This document shows positions 62,741 through 64,000 of a stretch of 64,000 bases of DNA, piece by piece (positions within the stretch are counted from its first letter, which is position 1; each line of letters starts with the position of its first letter). The notes under the pieces were generated by a model. The model was given only the letters and a program-made list of their open reading frames with translations, searched no databases and was not told the origin of the DNA. This DNA is from Amycolatopsis methanolica 239 (GTDB taxonomy: Bacteria; Actinomycetota; Actinomycetes; Mycobacteriales; Pseudonocardiaceae), in assembly GCF_000739085.1 (NCBI RefSeq), contig NZ_CP009110.1, positions 5,580,001 through 5,644,000 of the forward strand. Reading direction: 5' to 3'. The translations under genes and the position numbers were made by a program.

Positions 62741-64000
62741 TCAGCTTCCCAGCAGGCTTTCCGGGACGTCGGCCAACCTGCTGCGCAAATATTCGCCAAG
62801 TCCCTTGGCCTGCGGATCAGGCCGGGTCGCCGAGGCCACGCCCTCGCCGAGGATGCCGACGATCACGAAGTTGACCGCGCGCAGGTTGGGCAGCTCGTAG
62901 CGGCGGATCTCCAGCGGCGCCGCCTCCGGGATCAGCTCCCGCAGGCGAGCGGTGGTCAGGTAACCACGCAACCAGGCGTATTCGTCGTCGGTACGGGTCC
63001 ACACGCCGACGTTGGCGTTGCCGCCCTTGTCGCCGGATCGTGCCCCGGCGATGGTGCCCAGCGGCACCCGGCGTGTCGCCCCGGGCGGCGGCGGTGCGGC
63101 GGGTTCGGGCACCCCGGGAGCCGGCGACGGGGCGGTGACCGGACTGTGCGGGATGACCCGGACACCGCCGTCGGGCAGGGTCACCCGGTGCTCGACCTCC
63201 CCGGCGGGGACGAGGGTGGGCCAGTAGACGCCGAACGCGCTTTCCGCCGATGGCGGGGTCGTGGTGTGGAACCCGGGGTAACCACCCAGAGCCAGCTCCA
63301 TAACGGTGTTGGAGAAGGCCCGCCCGACCTTGCGCCGGTCCGGGTCCTTGACCGAGACCCGCAGGTGCGCGGTGGCCTCGGCATTGTTCGGCGCGTCGGG
63401 CTTGTCGAACCGCAACAGCCGCGTGTCGAACTCGGCGAAGGCGTCCGGCCCGCCCAGCAGCTCGGTCAGCTGCTCGACCGCCCAGGCCGCCTTCTCCTCG
63501 ATCCGGGTGCCGGTGAGGACGAGTGTCATGGTGTTGCGGTACCCACCCTCGTAGTTGAGGGCGACCTTGAGCTGGTCACCCGGCGGGCTGCCGCGGGTGC
63601 CCCGGATCCGGACCCGGTGCACTCCTTCCTGTTCCAGGCTGAGCGTGTCGAAGTGAGCGACCGCGTCGGGTCCGGCATAGGCGGGCTCGGCGATCTCGTA
63701 CAGCAGCTGGGCGGTGACGGTTCCTGGCGAGACCAGGCCTCCGGTGTCCTCGTGCTTGGTGATGATGCTGGAACCGTCCGCGGCGATCTCGGCGATCGGG
63801 AAGCCCGGGTAGCGGCGGTCGGTGACCTCCTCGAAGAACGCGTAGTTCCCGCCGGTGGCTTGGGGACCGCACTCGATGACGTGCCCGGCGGCCATCGCGC
63901 CCGCGATCTTGTCGAAGATGTCGGCGTCGCTGGGTCTCCAGCCGTGCCACCAGGCCGCGGGTCCCACGGCCAGCGAGGCGTCGGTGACCCGCCCGGTGAC
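62741..64000 (-). CDS. AtuA-like acyclic terpene utilization family protein, partial
   Basis: The frame is open to the window edge, so only the C-terminal 419 residues are present. Recognisable parts are [21 protein letters not shown] (in part), [15 protein letters not shown] and [23 protein letters not shown] (in part) of the main domain, and a C-terminal small AtuA-like domain with [16 protein letters not shown] and [10 protein letters not shown]. AtuA family members accompany citronellol/geranyl-CoA and branched-chain acyl-CoA degradation in other bacteria, but their biochemical role is not established. It leads into the TetR gene on the same strand. Confidence 0.85.
   Translation of the reverse strand, partial: VTGRVTDASLAVGPAAWWHGWRPSDADIFDKIAGAMAAGHVIECGPQATGGNYAFFEEVTDRRYPGFPIAEIAADGSSIITKHEDTGGLVSPGTVTAQLLYEIAEPAYAGPDAVAHFDTLSLEQEGVHRVRIRGTRGSPPGDQLKVALNYEGGYRNTMTLVLTGTRIEEKAAWAVEQLTELLGGPDAFAEFDTRLLRFDKPDAPNNAEATAHLRVSVKDPDRRKVGRAFSNTVMELALGGYPGFHTTTPPSAESAFGVYWPTLVPAGEVEHRVTLPDGGVRVIPHSPVTAPSPAPGVPEPAAPPPPGATRRVPLGTIAGARSGDKGGNANVGVWTRTDDEYAWLRGYLTTARLRELIPEAAPLEIRRYELPNLRAVNFVIVGILGEGVASATRPDPQAKGLGEYLRSRLADVPESLLGS

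Overview
The window is about 64 kb of very GC-rich DNA with short intergenic gaps, many GTG starts, ATGA/GTGA translational overlaps and several apparently leaderless transcripts. It carries an Emb-type arabinosyltransferase, an aerobic-route cobalamin pathway in actinobacterial gene order, and remnants of an F420-type oxidoreductase. Together these point to an actinomycete of the Pseudonocardiaceae (Amycolatopsis-like). That placement is inference from gene content, not a database match.

Layout. 1-9490: end of mtnA, a secreted S53 (sedolisin-type) protease, a GAF sensor kinase/LuxR regulator pair, and a divergent five-gene branched-chain amino-acid-type ABC importer operon (livF-G-H-M-K) closed by a strong terminator. 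9491-11698: a decayed ABC exporter (permease and ATPase) and a TetR gene whose 5' ends have collapsed into each other. 11762-17227: a meta-cleavage hydratase/decarboxylase pair, a membrane-anchored phosphodiesterase coupled to a DedA protein, and an MBL-fold hydrolase. 17228-23686: glutamate synthase gltBD behind a structured leader. 23828-27433: a membrane protein and a divergent TetR gene sharing an operator, a DyP peroxidase and a DeoR regulator; three of these four carry a one-base frameshift.

27607-50737 is a nearly complete adenosylcobalamin locus: cobQ, cobD, cobU, cobT, cobS, cobC, cobB, cobO, a ChlI-ChlD chelatase fusion, cobL, cobM, cbiD, cobK, bluB, a cobI-cobJ fusion, cobH and cobG. 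It is interrupted by an MFS/LysR pair and an arabinosyltransferase. One cobalamin riboswitch lies upstream of the chelatase-cobO-cobB-cobC operon. The oxygen-dependent enzymes CobG and BluB sit with CbiD, so C1 methylation and deacylation probably use CbiD rather than CobF. CobN, CobA and CobF are not in the window.

50738-52763 is a gene graveyard: an ABC stub, a DNA-ligase 3' remnant and a frameshifted acetyltransferase. 52745-55765 holds an orphan asparagine-synthetase-like enzyme and a secreted alpha/beta hydrolase. 56115-64000 is an acyl-CoA catabolic island (two acyl-CoA ligases, a broken enoyl-CoA hydratase, a broken LLM oxidoreductase, an AtuA-like protein) flanked by two paralogous TetR regulators.

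The most unusual signal is a family of strictly 21-nt-periodic, degenerate repeats with a G(A/T)GTT-like core. It occurs in three intergenic clusters (near 2.5, 16.3 and 23.8 kb) and apparently inside the linker of the chelatase gene (38.4 kb). One cluster has three inverted units facing seven direct units.
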